33,330 nt of DNA from an uncultured Bacteroidia bacterium (GCA_902771635.1 CACXXW010000022.1:1-33330); one strand, 5' to 3'. Positions 15,369 to 23,856 are shown, numbered from the stretch's first letter. Notes: generated from the sequence alone by a model not told the origin. Made by a program: numbers and translations.

Positions 15369-16451
15369 ATGAAGAAACGTTCGTTGCCAGCCCTGTCGAC
15401 TTTGCCGACCGCCAACCTTGACTTGTTGGAACGCCTCTACAAATGGGGTGTGGTGTGGATGGTGCTGTTCGTCATCTTCTTTGCAGTGCACTCCAACGGC
15501 AATTACCTCTTCCGTGCTGCCAGTTCGCTCTGTTTTGTGGGCATGGTGGCACTATCGGTGCTCTTTATCAACAAAGTGCTGATCGAGTATTTGCTGAAAA
15601 AGAGCAGGCTGGTGTTTTTCATCCTGATGTCGCTTCTGGCGATACCGCTTTGGTCTGTGGCATCCATCACAATCGATGCTTGTTTGCTTCATTTTATCGA
15701 AAGAGTTCCGTTTGCCGAAATCTTTGATTTTCCGCGCTTTTTCGTGGCTTTCTTGGTGCGTTTGATTTGGTTTATTGCCGCCTATGCCCTTGTGGTGATT
15801 TTCTATTATCAACGTAAGGAGAACGAGGAAAAGATCATTTCCGACCAATTGAAAAGTGAGAAGCTCGCCATGGAGCTTCGCTATCTGAAGTCGCAAATCA
15901 ATCCGCATTTTCTTTTCAATGCCTTAAATAACATTTACTCAATGGTTTACACCCATGATGACAATGCTGCCGATGGTGTGCTGAAACTCTCTGAGATGTT
16001 ACGTTATGTGTTGGTAGACTGTCAGGCCGAGATTATCCCTTTAAGCAAGGAAATCAATTACATAGAGAACTTCATCGACTTTCAGATGATGCGAATGGGA
16101 GGTGAGCGCGATGTGGTGTTGGAGCAGGATATTGAAAAGGAGGACTTCATGATTGCGCCCATGCTGTTGCAGCCCATCATAGAGAATTGTTTCAAATACA
16201 GTCGCTTGGAGACCCATCCCGAAGGCTATGTGCACATCAGCATCCACCAGTCGGGCAGCAGTTTTCGCTTTGTGGCGGAAAACACGGTTGCATCCAATGC
16301 CTTGCCGTTTGTGGGCAAAAAGGGAGCAGAGGAAAAGTCGGGTATAGGCCAAAAGAATGTGCAACAACGTCTGATGCTTCACTATGGTGAGAGCTATAAC
16401 TTTGATATTGAACAAGATAATGGAACCTATAAGGTCAAGATTGAACTATGA
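15369..16451 (+). CDS. Sensor histidine kinase, LytS/YehU type
   Basis: The 360-residue protein has about four membrane helices in residues 25-145 with no extracellular sensor domain, then a short coiled coil (QRKENEEKIISDQLKSEKLA), the His_kinase signature LKSQINPHFLFNALNNIYSM with the phospho-acceptor H180, and an ATPase domain with N box LLQPIIENCFKYS (about 265-276) and G box GIGQKNVQQRL. It probably passes phosphate to the LytTR regulator encoded next, whose start overlaps its stop (ATGA, 16448-16451). Its position facing the efflux operon suggests that it controls pump expression. Its stimulus is unknown. Confidence 0.9.
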   Translation: MKKRSLPALSTLPTANLDLLERLYKWGVVWMVLFVIFFAVHSNGNYLFRAASSLCFVGMVALSVLFINKVLIEYLLKKSRLVFFILMSLLAIPLWSVASITIDACLLHFIERVPFAEIFDFPRFFVAFLVRLIWFIAAYALVVIFYYQRKENEEKIISDQLKSEKLAMELRYLKSQINPHFLFNALNNIYSMVYTHDDNAADGVLKLSEMLRYVLVDCQAEIIPLSKEINYIENFIDFQMMRMGGERDVVLEQDIEKEDFMIAPMLLQPIIENCFKYSRLETHPEGYVHISIHQSGSSFRFVAENTVASNALPFVGKKGAEEKSGIGQKNVQQRLMLHYGESYNFDIEQDNGTYKVKIEL

Positions 16452-17164
16452 AAGAGAAATACAATGTGGTCATCGTGGATGACGAGTTTTTGGCCCAAAA
16501 ACTGTTGCAGGACTATGTCTCGAAGGTGGACTCGCTTGAAATTGTTGCCGTTTGCTCCAATGCTTTCGAGGCCATGAATGCCTTGAAAAACTATCAGGTT
16601 GACATCATGTTCCTCGACATTCAGATGCCTGACTTGACGGGTTTGGAACTGGTGAAGAGCTTGGAACACAAGCCGGCCATCATCTTCACCACGGCTTATT
16701 CGGAATATGCCGTCGATGCGTTCAACCTCTCGGTGGTCGACTATCTTTTGAAGCCTTTTGACTTTCCACGATTCTTCCAAGCCGTCTGCAAGGCCATTGG
16801 CAGCGACCAGCCTGTGGTGAGCACCGTAGACAAACCGCGTGACAGCGTCAGCCGTTCCAACGACTTCATCACAGTCAAAGCAGACTATAAGCTCTATAAG
16901 ATCAATTATGATGATTTGCTCTTTATCGAAGGTCAACACGAGTATGTGACTTTCCATACCACCCAGCGTCGCATCACCGCTTTGTTCGCATTGAAGGACT
17001 TGGAGGAAATTTTGCCCAAGGACAAGTTTGTCCGTGTCCATAAGTCGTATATCGTGTCTTTCAAGCATATCCAGGACTTGGACAAGTCGGATGTTACCGT
17101 TGCTGGCAACAAGGTGCCGGTAGGTGCCAGCTATCGTGATGAGCTTTTGGCGAGATTGCAGTAA
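16448..17164 (+). CDS. Response regulator with LytTR DNA-binding domain
   Basis: The 238-residue protein has a receiver domain (about 5-120) with the acidic pair D11/D12, phosphorylation site D57 in IMFLDIQMPD, the conserved T/Y switch region FTTAYSEYA and K in LLKPFDF. The LytTR domain (about 140-238) includes YKINYDDLLFIEGQHEYVTFHT and FVRVHKSYIVSFKHI. LytTR proteins bind pairs of direct repeats ahead of their targets. It is translationally coupled to the kinase gene. The divergently transcribed efflux operon is the obvious candidate target. Confidence 0.92.
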   Translation: MKEKYNVVIVDDEFLAQKLLQDYVSKVDSLEIVAVCSNAFEAMNALKNYQVDIMFLDIQMPDLTGLELVKSLEHKPAIIFTTAYSEYAVDAFNLSVVDYLLKPFDFPRFFQAVCKAIGSDQPVVSTVDKPRDSVSRSNDFITVKADYKLYKINYDDLLFIEGQHEYVTFHTTQRRITALFALKDLEEILPKDKFVRVHKSYIVSFKHIQDLDKSDVTVAGNKVPVGASYRDELLARLQ

Positions 17165-17201
17165 AAAATTTCAAATTTTTGGCAAAGCAAAGAAAAAAAT
17201 G

Positions 17202-17209
17202 TATATTTG
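17202..17209 (+). promoter_or_regulatory. -7 promoter box of the DUF1508 gene
   Basis: TATATTTG followed by CA, with TTTG at 17178-17181 as the -33 element, lies 32 bases before the ATG. Confidence 0.65.
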
Positions 17210-17240
17210 CAGCCTAAACCAACTTTAAAAACAGAAAATT

Positions 17241-17576
17241 ATGGGTAAATTTGAAATTAAAACAAGAAAGAACGGCGAATTCCAGTTCAATCTGAAGGCC
17301 ACTAACGGCCAAGTCATCCTCACCAGCGAAGGCTATAAAACCAAGGCTTCGTGCCTCAACGGAGTGGAATCCGTAAAGAAAAACAGCCAAGACCAAAAGC
17401 GTTTCGAAATCAAGGAAGCCTCCAACGGCAAACCTTATTTCAACTTGATGGCCGCCAATGGTCAAGTCATCGGTTCGAGCCAGATGTATGCCAACCAAGT
17501 GAACATGAAGAATGGCATCGCATCGGTGATGAAGAACGCTCCCGAGGCTCCCATTGTCGATTTGACTGAAGAATAA
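17241..17576 (+). CDS. YegP-like tandem DUF1508 protein
   Basis: The 111-residue protein contains two copies of the DUF1508 unit: GKFEIKTRKNGEFQFNLKA..GQVILTSEGY and RFEIKEASNGKPYFNLMAANGQVIGSSQMY, each with the F-x-L-x-A-x-N-G-Q-V-I core and an N-G-I/V-x-S-V segment. This is the usual two-repeat form of YegP-type proteins. They are small, cytosolic and widespread; their function is unknown. The C-terminal tail is acidic (VDLTEE). It has its own promoter and terminator. Confidence 0.9.
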   Translation: MGKFEIKTRKNGEFQFNLKATNGQVILTSEGYKTKASCLNGVESVKKNSQDQKRFEIKEASNGKPYFNLMAANGQVIGSSQMYANQVNMKNGIASVMKNAPEAPIVDLTEE

Positions 17577-17600
17577 GCATGGCTTGACTGAGAGTTTGAG

Positions 17601-17631
17601 AAAGGAACGGCGAGGAGTCGTTCCTTTTTTG
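17601..17631 (+). terminator. Intrinsic terminator after the DUF1508 gene
   Basis: AAAGGAACG and CGTTCCTTT form a nine-base stem followed by T residues. It starts 24 bases after the stop codon. Confidence 0.85.
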
Positions 17632-17665
17632 AATGATTAACCTAAACAGATAGGAGGGAAGAACG

Positions 17666-17848
17666 ATGAGGTGTCCAAAATGTGGAAGTAGGAATATCAC
17701 AGTGGAAAGACGAGGCTTTAGCTGGAGAAATGGAATTCTCGGTTCGCTGTTCTTTGGCGACAACGGCTTTTTGGCAGGCTTTTTGGGCAGTAATAATCAT
17801 GTTTGCGAATGTCAGCATTGCGGTTTTGAGTGGACAATTGAAGATTAG
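17666..17848 (+). CDS. Small zinc-ribbon protein
   Basis: The 60-residue protein has two CxxC knuckles, MRCPKCGS at the start and CECQHCGFEW near the end, so it should bind one zinc. Between them is a hydrophobic, glycine-rich stretch (GILGSLFFGDNGFLAGFLG) that could be a hairpin or weak membrane-associated segment. No catalytic motif is visible and its function is unknown. It is preceded by a terminator and, unusually for this genome, by a strong Shine-Dalgarno-like AGGAGG about 10 bases before the ATG, which supports the start. No clear TAnnTTTG box was found. Confidence 0.65.
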   Translation: MRCPKCGSRNITVERRGFSWRNGILGSLFFGDNGFLAGFLGSNNHVCECQHCGFEWTIED

Positions 17849-17864
17849 GTGAGGTTATTTCCGG

Positions 17865-17931
17865 TTTTTGTCACTTATATCTTGTTGTAATTCAGTGCAT
17901 AAAATAAAAACATCAAAAAAAGTGACAAAAA
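17865..17931. repeat. Widely spaced inverted repeat ahead of tRNA-Ser
   Basis: TTTTTGTCACTT (17865-17876) and its exact complement AAGTGACAAAAA (17920-17931) are 43 bases apart. There is no T-run after the second arm. It could be a regulatory site, a 3' structure of the zinc-ribbon mRNA, or a degenerate element end. Confidence 0.5.
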
Positions 17932-17957
17932 TCGCTTGCGGGTATCGGAAAAAAGCC

Positions 17958-17965
17958 TACTTTTG
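17958..17965 (+). promoter_or_regulatory. -7 promoter box of the tRNA unit
   Basis: TACTTTTG followed by CA lies 20 bases before tRNA-Ser. No second box is visible ahead of tRNA-Pro. Confidence 0.6.
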
Positions 17966-17984
17966 CACCGCAATTCAACGCCGA

Positions 17985-18073
17985 GGAGAGGTGGGTGAGT
18001 GGCTGAAACCAACAGTTTGCTAAACTGTCGTATCCAGCAATGGGTACCGGGGGTTCGAATCCCCCCTTCTCCG
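17985..18073 (+). tRNA. tRNA-Ser (anticodon GCU)
   Basis: The acceptor stem GGAGAGG pairs with CTTCTCC (one G-U pair) and is followed by discriminator G. The anticodon stem ACAGT/ACTGT holds the loop TTGCTAA, which gives anticodon GCU for AGC/AGU codons. The long variable arm GTATCC/GGGTAC is typical of serine tRNA. The T arm is GGGGG-TTCGAAT-CCCCC. No CCA is encoded. Confidence 0.95.
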
Positions 18074-18084
18074 CGAAAGAAGGA

Positions 18085-18110
18085 AGACGATGAAGAATCG
18101 TCTTTTTTTT
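18085..18110 (+). terminator. Terminator-like hairpin between the two tRNAs
   Basis: AGACGAT and ATCGTCT form a seven-base stem with a GAAGA loop and a run of eight T. The T-run ends exactly at the first base of tRNA-Pro, so it may act as an attenuator or processing signal instead of a full stop. Confidence 0.7.
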
Positions 18111-18185
18111 CGGGGTATGGCGCAGTCCGGCTAGCGCACCTGCTTTGGGAGCAGGGGGTCGAAGGTTCGAATCCTTTTGCCCCGA
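18111..18185 (+). tRNA. tRNA-Pro (anticodon UGG)
   Basis: The acceptor stem CGGGGTA pairs with TGCCCCG (one G-U pair), with discriminator A. The D arm is GCGC...GCGC, the anticodon stem CCTGC/GCAGG with loop TTTGGGA gives anticodon UGG, and the T arm is GAAGG-TTCGAAT-CCTTT. No CCA is encoded. Confidence 0.95.
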
Positions 18186-18197
18186 CAAACTGAAAAC

Positions 18198-18235
18198 GAG
18201 GGAGTTACGAAGATTCGTGACTCCCTTCTTTTTTG
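18198..18235 (+). terminator. Intrinsic terminator after tRNA-Pro
   Basis: GGGAGT-T-ACGAA (18200-18211) pairs with TTCGT-G-ACTCCC (18214-18225), followed by a T-rich run. Confidence 0.85.
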
Positions 18236-18330
18236 GCAAAAATCAGAATTTGCACTCAATTTGCACGCAAATTTTCATGATTCTTTGAAAAATATCGAAA
18301 AAAAATAGCCATGTCTTCCATAATAATTCC

Positions 18331-18338
18331 TATATTTG
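18331..18338 (+). promoter_or_regulatory. -7 promoter box of the DUF349 gene
   Basis: TATATTTG followed by CA gives a leader of about 50 bases before the ATG at 18397. Two direct TTTGCAC copies near 18257-18274 lie upstream and could be part of the control region. Confidence 0.6.
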
Positions 18339-18396
18339 CAAGCTTAATTGTAAAATAGGTATCAAGGGCTATTCCTTGGCCATAAAACGAATTGAA

Positions 18397-20385
18397 ATGG
18401 AAAACAACGAACAACTGACTCAAAACCCTGCCATTGAGGGAGGAATTGAGAATGAAACGACCACATCAAAGGCCGCAACGAAAGCCATTGATGGTAACGA
18501 GAAAAAGAAGATTGTCAAATTGATCCAGCCCAGTATCTTGCCTGGCAAGGTGAAGGTTGAGGTGAACACCCTCGTGGCTGAAATGATTGCCGAGACAGCC
18601 CCTGTGGCCGACGAGGTGATGCCCGAGATGGTGGATGCTGCCGAACCTGATGAGGATGAACTGGTGGAAGACAATGCCGACTTGGACGGTCTCAACAAAC
18701 TGCAACTTGTGGAGATGCTCGAGGAACTCGTGCAAGACTCCGATGTCCAAAACATCAAGGACAAAGTTGCGGCTATTCGTCTCCATTTCAATAAGTTGAA
18801 CAAGGAAGACATGGACAACGAACTCGACCAATTCCTCCAAGGCGGTGGTGAAGCCGAGAGCTTCCAACATGTTGAAGACCCCATCGAACAGCGTTTCAAT
18901 GCTGCCTTTGGCATTTTCAAGGCCAACCGTGCCAAGCAAAACGAGGACATGGAGAAGCAAAAGGTTGAGAACCTGGCCAAAAAGCAAGCCATTCTCGATG
19001 AGCTGAAGGAAATCATCGCTTCAGATGACTCCCTGAAGAAGACTTACGATGACTTCCGTGCCTTGCAAGACCGCTGGAAGGAGATTGGCCCTGTTCCGGC
19101 TGCCGAGAACTCCAACCTTTGGAACAACTACCACTTCCTGGTGGAGAAGTTCTTCGACAAGGTCAGAATCGGACGCGAACTCCGTGACCTCGACATGAAG
19201 AAGAACCTCGATGCCAAGATCGAGCTCTGCGAGAAAGCTGAGGAACTGCTTGATGAGAAGTCAATCACCAAGGCTTTCAAGGCTTTACAGAAGCTTCATG
19301 AAGATTGGAAGGAAGTAGGTCCCGTGCCTCAAGACAAGAAGGATGAGATTTGGGAGCGCTTCAAGGCTGCTACTGACAAGATCAACCAAATCCGCCGTGA
19401 GCATTATGCCCAGATTGAGGAAGAACAAACGGGTAACCTCGAAGCCAAGAAGGCTTTGTGCGAGAAGGCTGAGGAGTTGATTGCCGAAGACTACACGAGC
19501 GTCAATGCTTGGCAGAAGAAGTCGGACGAGCTCTCCGAAATCTTTGGTGTTTGGAAGACCATTGGTCCTGCCAGCAAGAAAGACAACGAGGAGATCTGGC
19601 AACGCTTCCGTGGCACGATGGATGCTTTCTTCGCCAAGAAGAAGGAATTCTTCGCTACGTTGAAGGATAGGCAGACCGAAAACCTCGAGCGCAAGACCCA
19701 ACTCTGCATCGAGGCTGAGGCTCTGATGGAGTCGACCGATTGGAAGAACGCCACCGAGCAGATCAAGAAGTTGCAAGAAGAGTGGAAGACCATCGGTCCC
19801 GTGCCGAAGCGTCATACCGACAAGATTTGGAAGCGTTTCCGCGCCGCTTGCGACACCTTCTTCAACCGCAAGAACGAACACTTCAGCGGTCGCCGCACCG
19901 AAGAGGAAGCCAACCTTGCTGCAAAGAAGGCTTTGATTGAAGAAATCAAGGCTTTTGAAATCGGCCCGAGCCGCAACGAGAACATGGAAGCCATCAAGGC
20001 CTTCCAGAAGCGTTGGATTGAAATCGGCTATGTACCGATGAAGTACAAGGATGCCATCAACAAGGAGTATCGTGAACTTATCGACGGTTTCTTCGACACG
20101 ATGCGCAAGAACCAGAACGAGGCTTCGACCAACGAGTTCCGCGAGATGATGGAAGGCTGGAGGGACGACCCGAATGCCAACGACCGTGTACGCCGCGAGC
20201 GCAACACCTTGCAGACCCGCATTCAGAAGCTGCGCGACGAAATTGCTGCCATGGAGAACAACATCGGTTTCTTCTCCAACAGCAAAAACTCAGAGCTGAT
20301 GCGTGCCGAGTATGAGAAGAAGATCAACAAGGCCAAGGAAGACCTCAAGGTTCTTGAAGCCAAGCTGAAGATTGCTGAGGAATGA
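18397..20385 (+). CDS. DUF349-repeat protein
   Basis: From the ATG at 18397 (MENNEQLTQNPAIEGG) the product is 662 residues. The N-terminal 150 residues are acidic and probably disordered. Then come five DUF349 repeats, each with a W-K-x-I/V-G-P-V/A-P core: LQDRWKEIGPVPAAE, LHEDWKEVGPVPQDK, IFGVWKTIGPASKKD, LQEEWKTIGPVPKRH and FQKRWIEIGYVPMKY. The C-terminus is a coiled coil (RIQKLRDEIAAMENN, AKEDLKVLEAKLKIAEE). The protein is mostly helical and cytoplasmic; the family's function is poorly known. An in-frame TTG at 18376 would add seven residues, but the ATG is preferred. It has its own promoter and a strong terminator. Confidence 0.85.
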   Translation: MENNEQLTQNPAIEGGIENETTTSKAATKAIDGNEKKKIVKLIQPSILPGKVKVEVNTLVAEMIAETAPVADEVMPEMVDAAEPDEDELVEDNADLDGLNKLQLVEMLEELVQDSDVQNIKDKVAAIRLHFNKLNKEDMDNELDQFLQGGGEAESFQHVEDPIEQRFNAAFGIFKANRAKQNEDMEKQKVENLAKKQAILDELKEIIASDDSLKKTYDDFRALQDRWKEIGPVPAAENSNLWNNYHFLVEKFFDKVRIGRELRDLDMKKNLDAKIELCEKAEELLDEKSITKAFKALQKLHEDWKEVGPVPQDKKDEIWERFKAATDKINQIRREHYAQIEEEQTGNLEAKKALCEKAEELIAEDYTSVNAWQKKSDELSEIFGVWKTIGPASKKDNEEIWQRFRGTMDAFFAKKKEFFATLKDRQTENLERKTQLCIEAEALMESTDWKNATEQIKKLQEEWKTIGPVPKRHTDKIWKRFRAACDTFFNRKNEHFSGRRTEEEANLAAKKALIEEIKAFEIGPSRNENMEAIKAFQKRWIEIGYVPMKYKDAINKEYRELIDGFFDTMRKNQNEASTNEFREMMEGWRDDPNANDRVRRERNTLQTRIQKLRDEIAAMENNIGFFSNSKNSELMRAEYEKKINKAKEDLKVLEAKLKIAEE

Positions 20386-20405
20386 TTCCTAGCCATTAAG
20401 CAATG

Positions 20406-20436
20406 AAAAAGCACCTCGAACCGAGGTGCTTTTTTT
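20406..20436 (+). terminator. Intrinsic terminator after the DUF349 gene
   Basis: AGCACCTCG and CGAGGTGCT flank a three-base loop, with an A-run before and a T-run after the stem. It lies 20 bases after the stop codon. Confidence 0.9.
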
Positions 20437-20448
20437 GTGTGTTCTGCT

Positions 20449-20476
20449 GTAGAGACGGTGTGCACACCGTCTTTAC
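20449..20476. repeat. GTAGAGACG-type intergenic palindrome
   Basis: The 20-base core at 20453-20472 is a perfect palindrome (AGACGGTG-TGCA-CACCGTCT), extended by GTAG/TTAC with one G-T pair. It resembles the GTAGAGACG hairpins scattered between genes in many Bacteroidetes and cyanobacteria. Confidence 0.65.
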
Positions 20477-20498
20477 GATTTGTGCAGGTAGGTAAATA

Positions 20499-20536
20499 AC
20501 GAAAAAAAAAGAGGTCAAACGACCTCTTTTTTTCGT
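20499..20536 (-). terminator. Terminator of the TonB-dependent receptor gene, likely bidirectional
   Basis: AGAGGTC and GACCTCT flank AAAC, with A- and T-runs on the two sides, so it can work for both converging genes. It lies 21 bases beyond the receptor stop codon. Confidence 0.85.
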
Positions 20537-20556
20537 TGTACGAATCAACGATGTGA

Positions 20557-23500
20557 TTAGAAGCTATACTTCAGACCGAACATCAGAGACCAGCATTGGT
20601 TGGCGTTGGTTTCGTCGTATCTGTCATAGGTGGAGGTAGGATACTCACCATCGACCTTATTCATCGAGAACACAGGAGTGTTGTTTTCGATGTGGTCAAC
20701 CTTCAGAGGAGTGACAGCATAGGTATCGAAGGCACCGTAGCAGCTGTACTTGGTGAGGCCCCATGAAGAGTTAATCATGTTGAGAACATTACCGGCGTTG
20801 ACGCTGAGCTCGAAGCAATGTGTAGTCTTGCCATAGGTCTTCTTGAAGGTCTTGGCAATACGAGCATCAAGTAGGTGCTTCCAAGGTGAGCGGCCAGCAT
20901 AAGCCTCTGCATATTTTCCTTTGTGGGTGCTCAGATACGGGTCGTTATCCATGAAGGCCTTGAAGGCATTCATATCTTCAACACTTACCCACTTGAGGTC
21001 GTTGACGTCGTTAGGAATGTACATGAGGTCGGTGCTGATGCCGTCGCCGTTCATGTCGTTGGAGTAGAAGTAGCTATAACCACCAGCCGAGAAGGCAGTG
21101 TAGAACAAGTTGATTCTGACGCCGTCGCCATCGAAGAGGGCTGGGAACATGTAACCGACAGAAGCGGTGACCTTGTCAGGAATGACATATTGGCTACGTT
21201 GCAGGCCGACGAAGGTAGGACCATCGATGCTGTAGAGGCCAGAGTAGGCTGATGTGGCGGCGCTGCCGGGCATGCCAGAGATTTCCTTGCTCTCAGTGTG
21301 GGTGTAGGCGGCACTGAGGTTGAAGTTCTTGAAAGGAGTGGTGTTGATGGCGGCGTTGATGGTATAGCCATAACCTTCTTTCGAATTGGTGAGGACATAG
21401 GCATTTTGAGCACCGTATTTGTAGTTCGGGTTGCCTTCTTCATCAACGAGGAGAGCGTAGTTGACGCGCTTGTCGGGACCGTTGAAACGAACATTGTCAC
21501 CAGCATTGGCAATCATGTCATACTTGAGGTTCCAGTCAACGAGGCGGACACCATAGATGGTCTTGTTGAACATACCTTCCACAGTGAAGGTCAAAGGGAA
21601 CGAAACCGGGACATCCCAGTCGAAACCTAGCATTGACTTCCAGATTTGAGGCATTCTGAAATTAGGATCGACACCGTTGAAGCTGGAACCAATACCGGCT
21701 AATGTGCCGTTTTCAGGAGTGACTGTGGTGGGAAGGTTGAGTATCTGGACGGCTTGGTTGACGTCGGTGACATAGGTGCCGTTGACATTCAAGGCATTCA
21801 ATGCAGCCTCAACCTCTGGCGTATAAACGACAGTGTTGTTGTCCTTGTCAATGGATCCGCTGAATACGAAGCTGCTTTGGATCATACCAGCGTTTTGAGG
21901 CATGTTGGTGAAGAATACCAAAGGCAGACGGCCTTGGAAGAGACCGCTACCACCACGGATGGTGAAGTTGTCGGTGACATCCCAGTTGAAGCCGATACGA
22001 GGTGAAACCTGGACGCGATTGGTGGGCCATTGTCCAGTATTGATGACATTGCCTCCCATGTTGTATTCAAGAAGTGCGTTGTTGGTCATCAGCTGTGAGT
22101 TGTCGAAGAACAATCCGTCGGCACGAACACCAAAGTTCAGCTTGAAGTTGTCCGTGATGTTCCAGTCATCCTGTGCATAGGCACCGAATTGGTTATAGGT
22201 GATTTCGCCGCGAGGGTTGGCTTCGCCGTTGTTACCCACGGTGACAACATAGCTCAAAGGCATGGCACCGGTCAGGAAGTCCTCGGCGCTGGCGAAACGA
22301 TAGTAACCCGTACCATTACGCATGTAGGAGTTGCTTGCAGTTTGGCGTTCCCAGTTGACACCGGCAGTGATCTTGTGGTTGCCCGTGTAGTAGGTCACGT
22401 TATCTGTGGCATTGAACACCTTGTTCTTCACACCGTTATTGTAGGTGAAGAGTTCATAACCAAAGCTGGTGAAAGGAATGAAGTTGCCAGTTTCTTCAAA
22501 GTCATCGTAACCACTCATGATGTCGATGTGGGGGAAAATCTTTGAGTTGGAACCACGAACGTCTTGGATATCTGTATAAGTGAAGATGAATTGGTTGCTC
22601 ACTTGAGTTGAGAAGCGGCTGTTCAATTCAGTGGCGAAGGACATCACATCGTTGCGCATGGAATACATGTTGTTCGAGAAGGGGAAAGCATTTTCTCCAG
22701 AACGGTTGTAGGCTCTGTTGCGGAATTTGTCGTCGCAAGAGTTGCCGTTCGGGGCGTTCCATAGGGTGTTACCCGTCTTGTTGAAACGGAACATCAATTT
22801 GTTGTTGTCGTTAATGTTCCAGTCGATACGAGCCAACAGCTTCAGGTTGTTGTTACCACCAGGATAGTTGGTGTAGGAACCAGCATCGTAGCCATAGTCG
22901 TTTTTCAGCTTGTCGTAAATCTCGTCGAGAACTGAAGCACTGGCTGCGTCAGGACGATATTTGATAACTTCTGAAGGCTCTTCCGTTCTTTCAGCGTTGA
23001 GGAAGAAGAACAATTTGTCTTTCACGATGGGACCACCGACAGTAGCACCATAGGTCCAAGTGCTTTCTTCTGGACGAACGCCGAGGTTTTCACCCAACAG
23101 TCTGTTGCCACGGAAGGTCTGGTTGGTGTAGTACGTATAAGCCGAACCATGGAATTGGTTGGTACCTGACTTGGTGATGGCGTTGATGCCGCCACCGACG
23201 AAGTTGGATTGACGGACGTCGAAAGGAGCAACCACGACCTGGACTTCTTCAATAGCATCCACGGAAATGGGGGTGCCACCGCCGGGGAGGTTGCTGCTCA
23301 GACCGAAGTTGTTGTTGAAGTTGGCACCATCAACGGTGAAGTTGGTGGAACGACCGTCGCTACCGGCAAAGCTCATATTGTTTGCGTATGGCGACACCTT
23401 GACAACATCAACGATGCTGCGGGTGATAGTAGGCAGGACGGCGATTTCCTCTGAATTAACAGTTGTTGAGGTGGAGTTGTAAACAGGTTTTTCAGCTTCG

Positions 23501-23856
23501 CCTGAAACAACAATCTCGCCAAGCTCATTCGCCTTGCTATCAAGCGTGAAGTCAGCACGATAGGTTTCACCCAACTTCAAAGTGACGTTTTCGGACTTTG
23601 AAGTGGCGTAGCCCACATAGCGGACCTCGATAGTGTAAGGACCACCGACTCTCATGCCTTGCATGGTGTAGCGGCCTTCACTGTTGGAGATGGTAAAATA
23701 AGAGCTACCGGATGGGATGTGGGTAGCAATGACGGTAGCACCCGGAAGCGGGCCCTTTTCGTCAACAATCTTACCACTGATACTAGAAGTTGTCACTTGT
23801 GCCATCATTGCAACGGAGGCAATCATAGCCAGGAAAAAAGTAAGTAACTTTTTCAT
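20557..23856 (-). CDS. Oar-like TonB-dependent outer-membrane receptor
   Basis: The 1099-residue protein has a signal peptide (ends near VAMMAQ, about residue 19), a carboxypeptidase-regulatory-like beta-sandwich (about 22-112: ISGKIVDEKGPLPGATVIA, GRYTMQGMRVGGPYTIEVRYVGY), a plug domain (about 120-250: FTVDGANFNNNFGL, IEEVQVVVAPFDVRQSNFVGG) and a long beta-barrel ending in an aromatic residue (LMFGLKYSF), as outer-membrane barrels do. This is the Oar-like subfamily, not the SusC type, and no SusD-like partner lies beside it. Oar homologues elsewhere have been linked to secretion and cell-surface protein display. The substrate here is unknown. It is transcribed alone from a promoter near 23942. 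Confidence 0.9.
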   Translation of the reverse strand: MKKLLTFFLAMIASVAMMAQVTTSSISGKIVDEKGPLPGATVIATHIPSGSSYFTISNSEGRYTMQGMRVGGPYTIEVRYVGYATSKSENVTLKLGETYRADFTLDSKANELGEIVVSGEAEKPVYNSTSTTVNSEEIAVLPTITRSIVDVVKVSPYANNMSFAGSDGRSTNFTVDGANFNNNFGLSSNLPGGGTPISVDAIEEVQVVVAPFDVRQSNFVGGGINAITKSGTNQFHGSAYTYYTNQTFRGNRLLGENLGVRPEESTWTYGATVGGPIVKDKLFFFLNAERTEEPSEVIKYRPDAASASVLDEIYDKLKNDYGYDAGSYTNYPGGNNNLKLLARIDWNINDNNKLMFRFNKTGNTLWNAPNGNSCDDKFRNRAYNRSGENAFPFSNNMYSMRNDVMSFATELNSRFSTQVSNQFIFTYTDIQDVRGSNSKIFPHIDIMSGYDDFEETGNFIPFTSFGYELFTYNNGVKNKVFNATDNVTYYTGNHKITAGVNWERQTASNSYMRNGTGYYRFASAEDFLTGAMPLSYVVTVGNNGEANPRGEITYNQFGAYAQDDWNITDNFKLNFGVRADGLFFDNSQLMTNNALLEYNMGGNVINTGQWPTNRVQVSPRIGFNWDVTDNFTIRGGSGLFQGRLPLVFFTNMPQNAGMIQSSFVFSGSIDKDNNTVVYTPEVEAALNALNVNGTYVTDVNQAVQILNLPTTVTPENGTLAGIGSSFNGVDPNFRMPQIWKSMLGFDWDVPVSFPLTFTVEGMFNKTIYGVRLVDWNLKYDMIANAGDNVRFNGPDKRVNYALLVDEEGNPNYKYGAQNAYVLTNSKEGYGYTINAAINTTPFKNFNLSAAYTHTESKEISGMPGSAATSAYSGLYSIDGPTFVGLQRSQYVIPDKVTASVGYMFPALFDGDGVRINLFYTAFSAGGYSYFYSNDMNGDGISTDLMYIPNDVNDLKWVSVEDMNAFKAFMDNDPYLSTHKGKYAEAYAGRSPWKHLLDARIAKTFKKTYGKTTHCFELSVNAGNVLNMINSSWGLTKYSCYGAFDTYAVTPLKVDHIENNTPVFSMNKVDGEYPTSTYDRYDETNANQCWSLMFGLKYSF

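Noticed and set aside
20557..23856. SusC-type polysaccharide utilisation receptor
   Set aside because: The plug and barrel motifs are Oar-like, and there is no SusD-like lipoprotein or glycoside hydrolase nearby.
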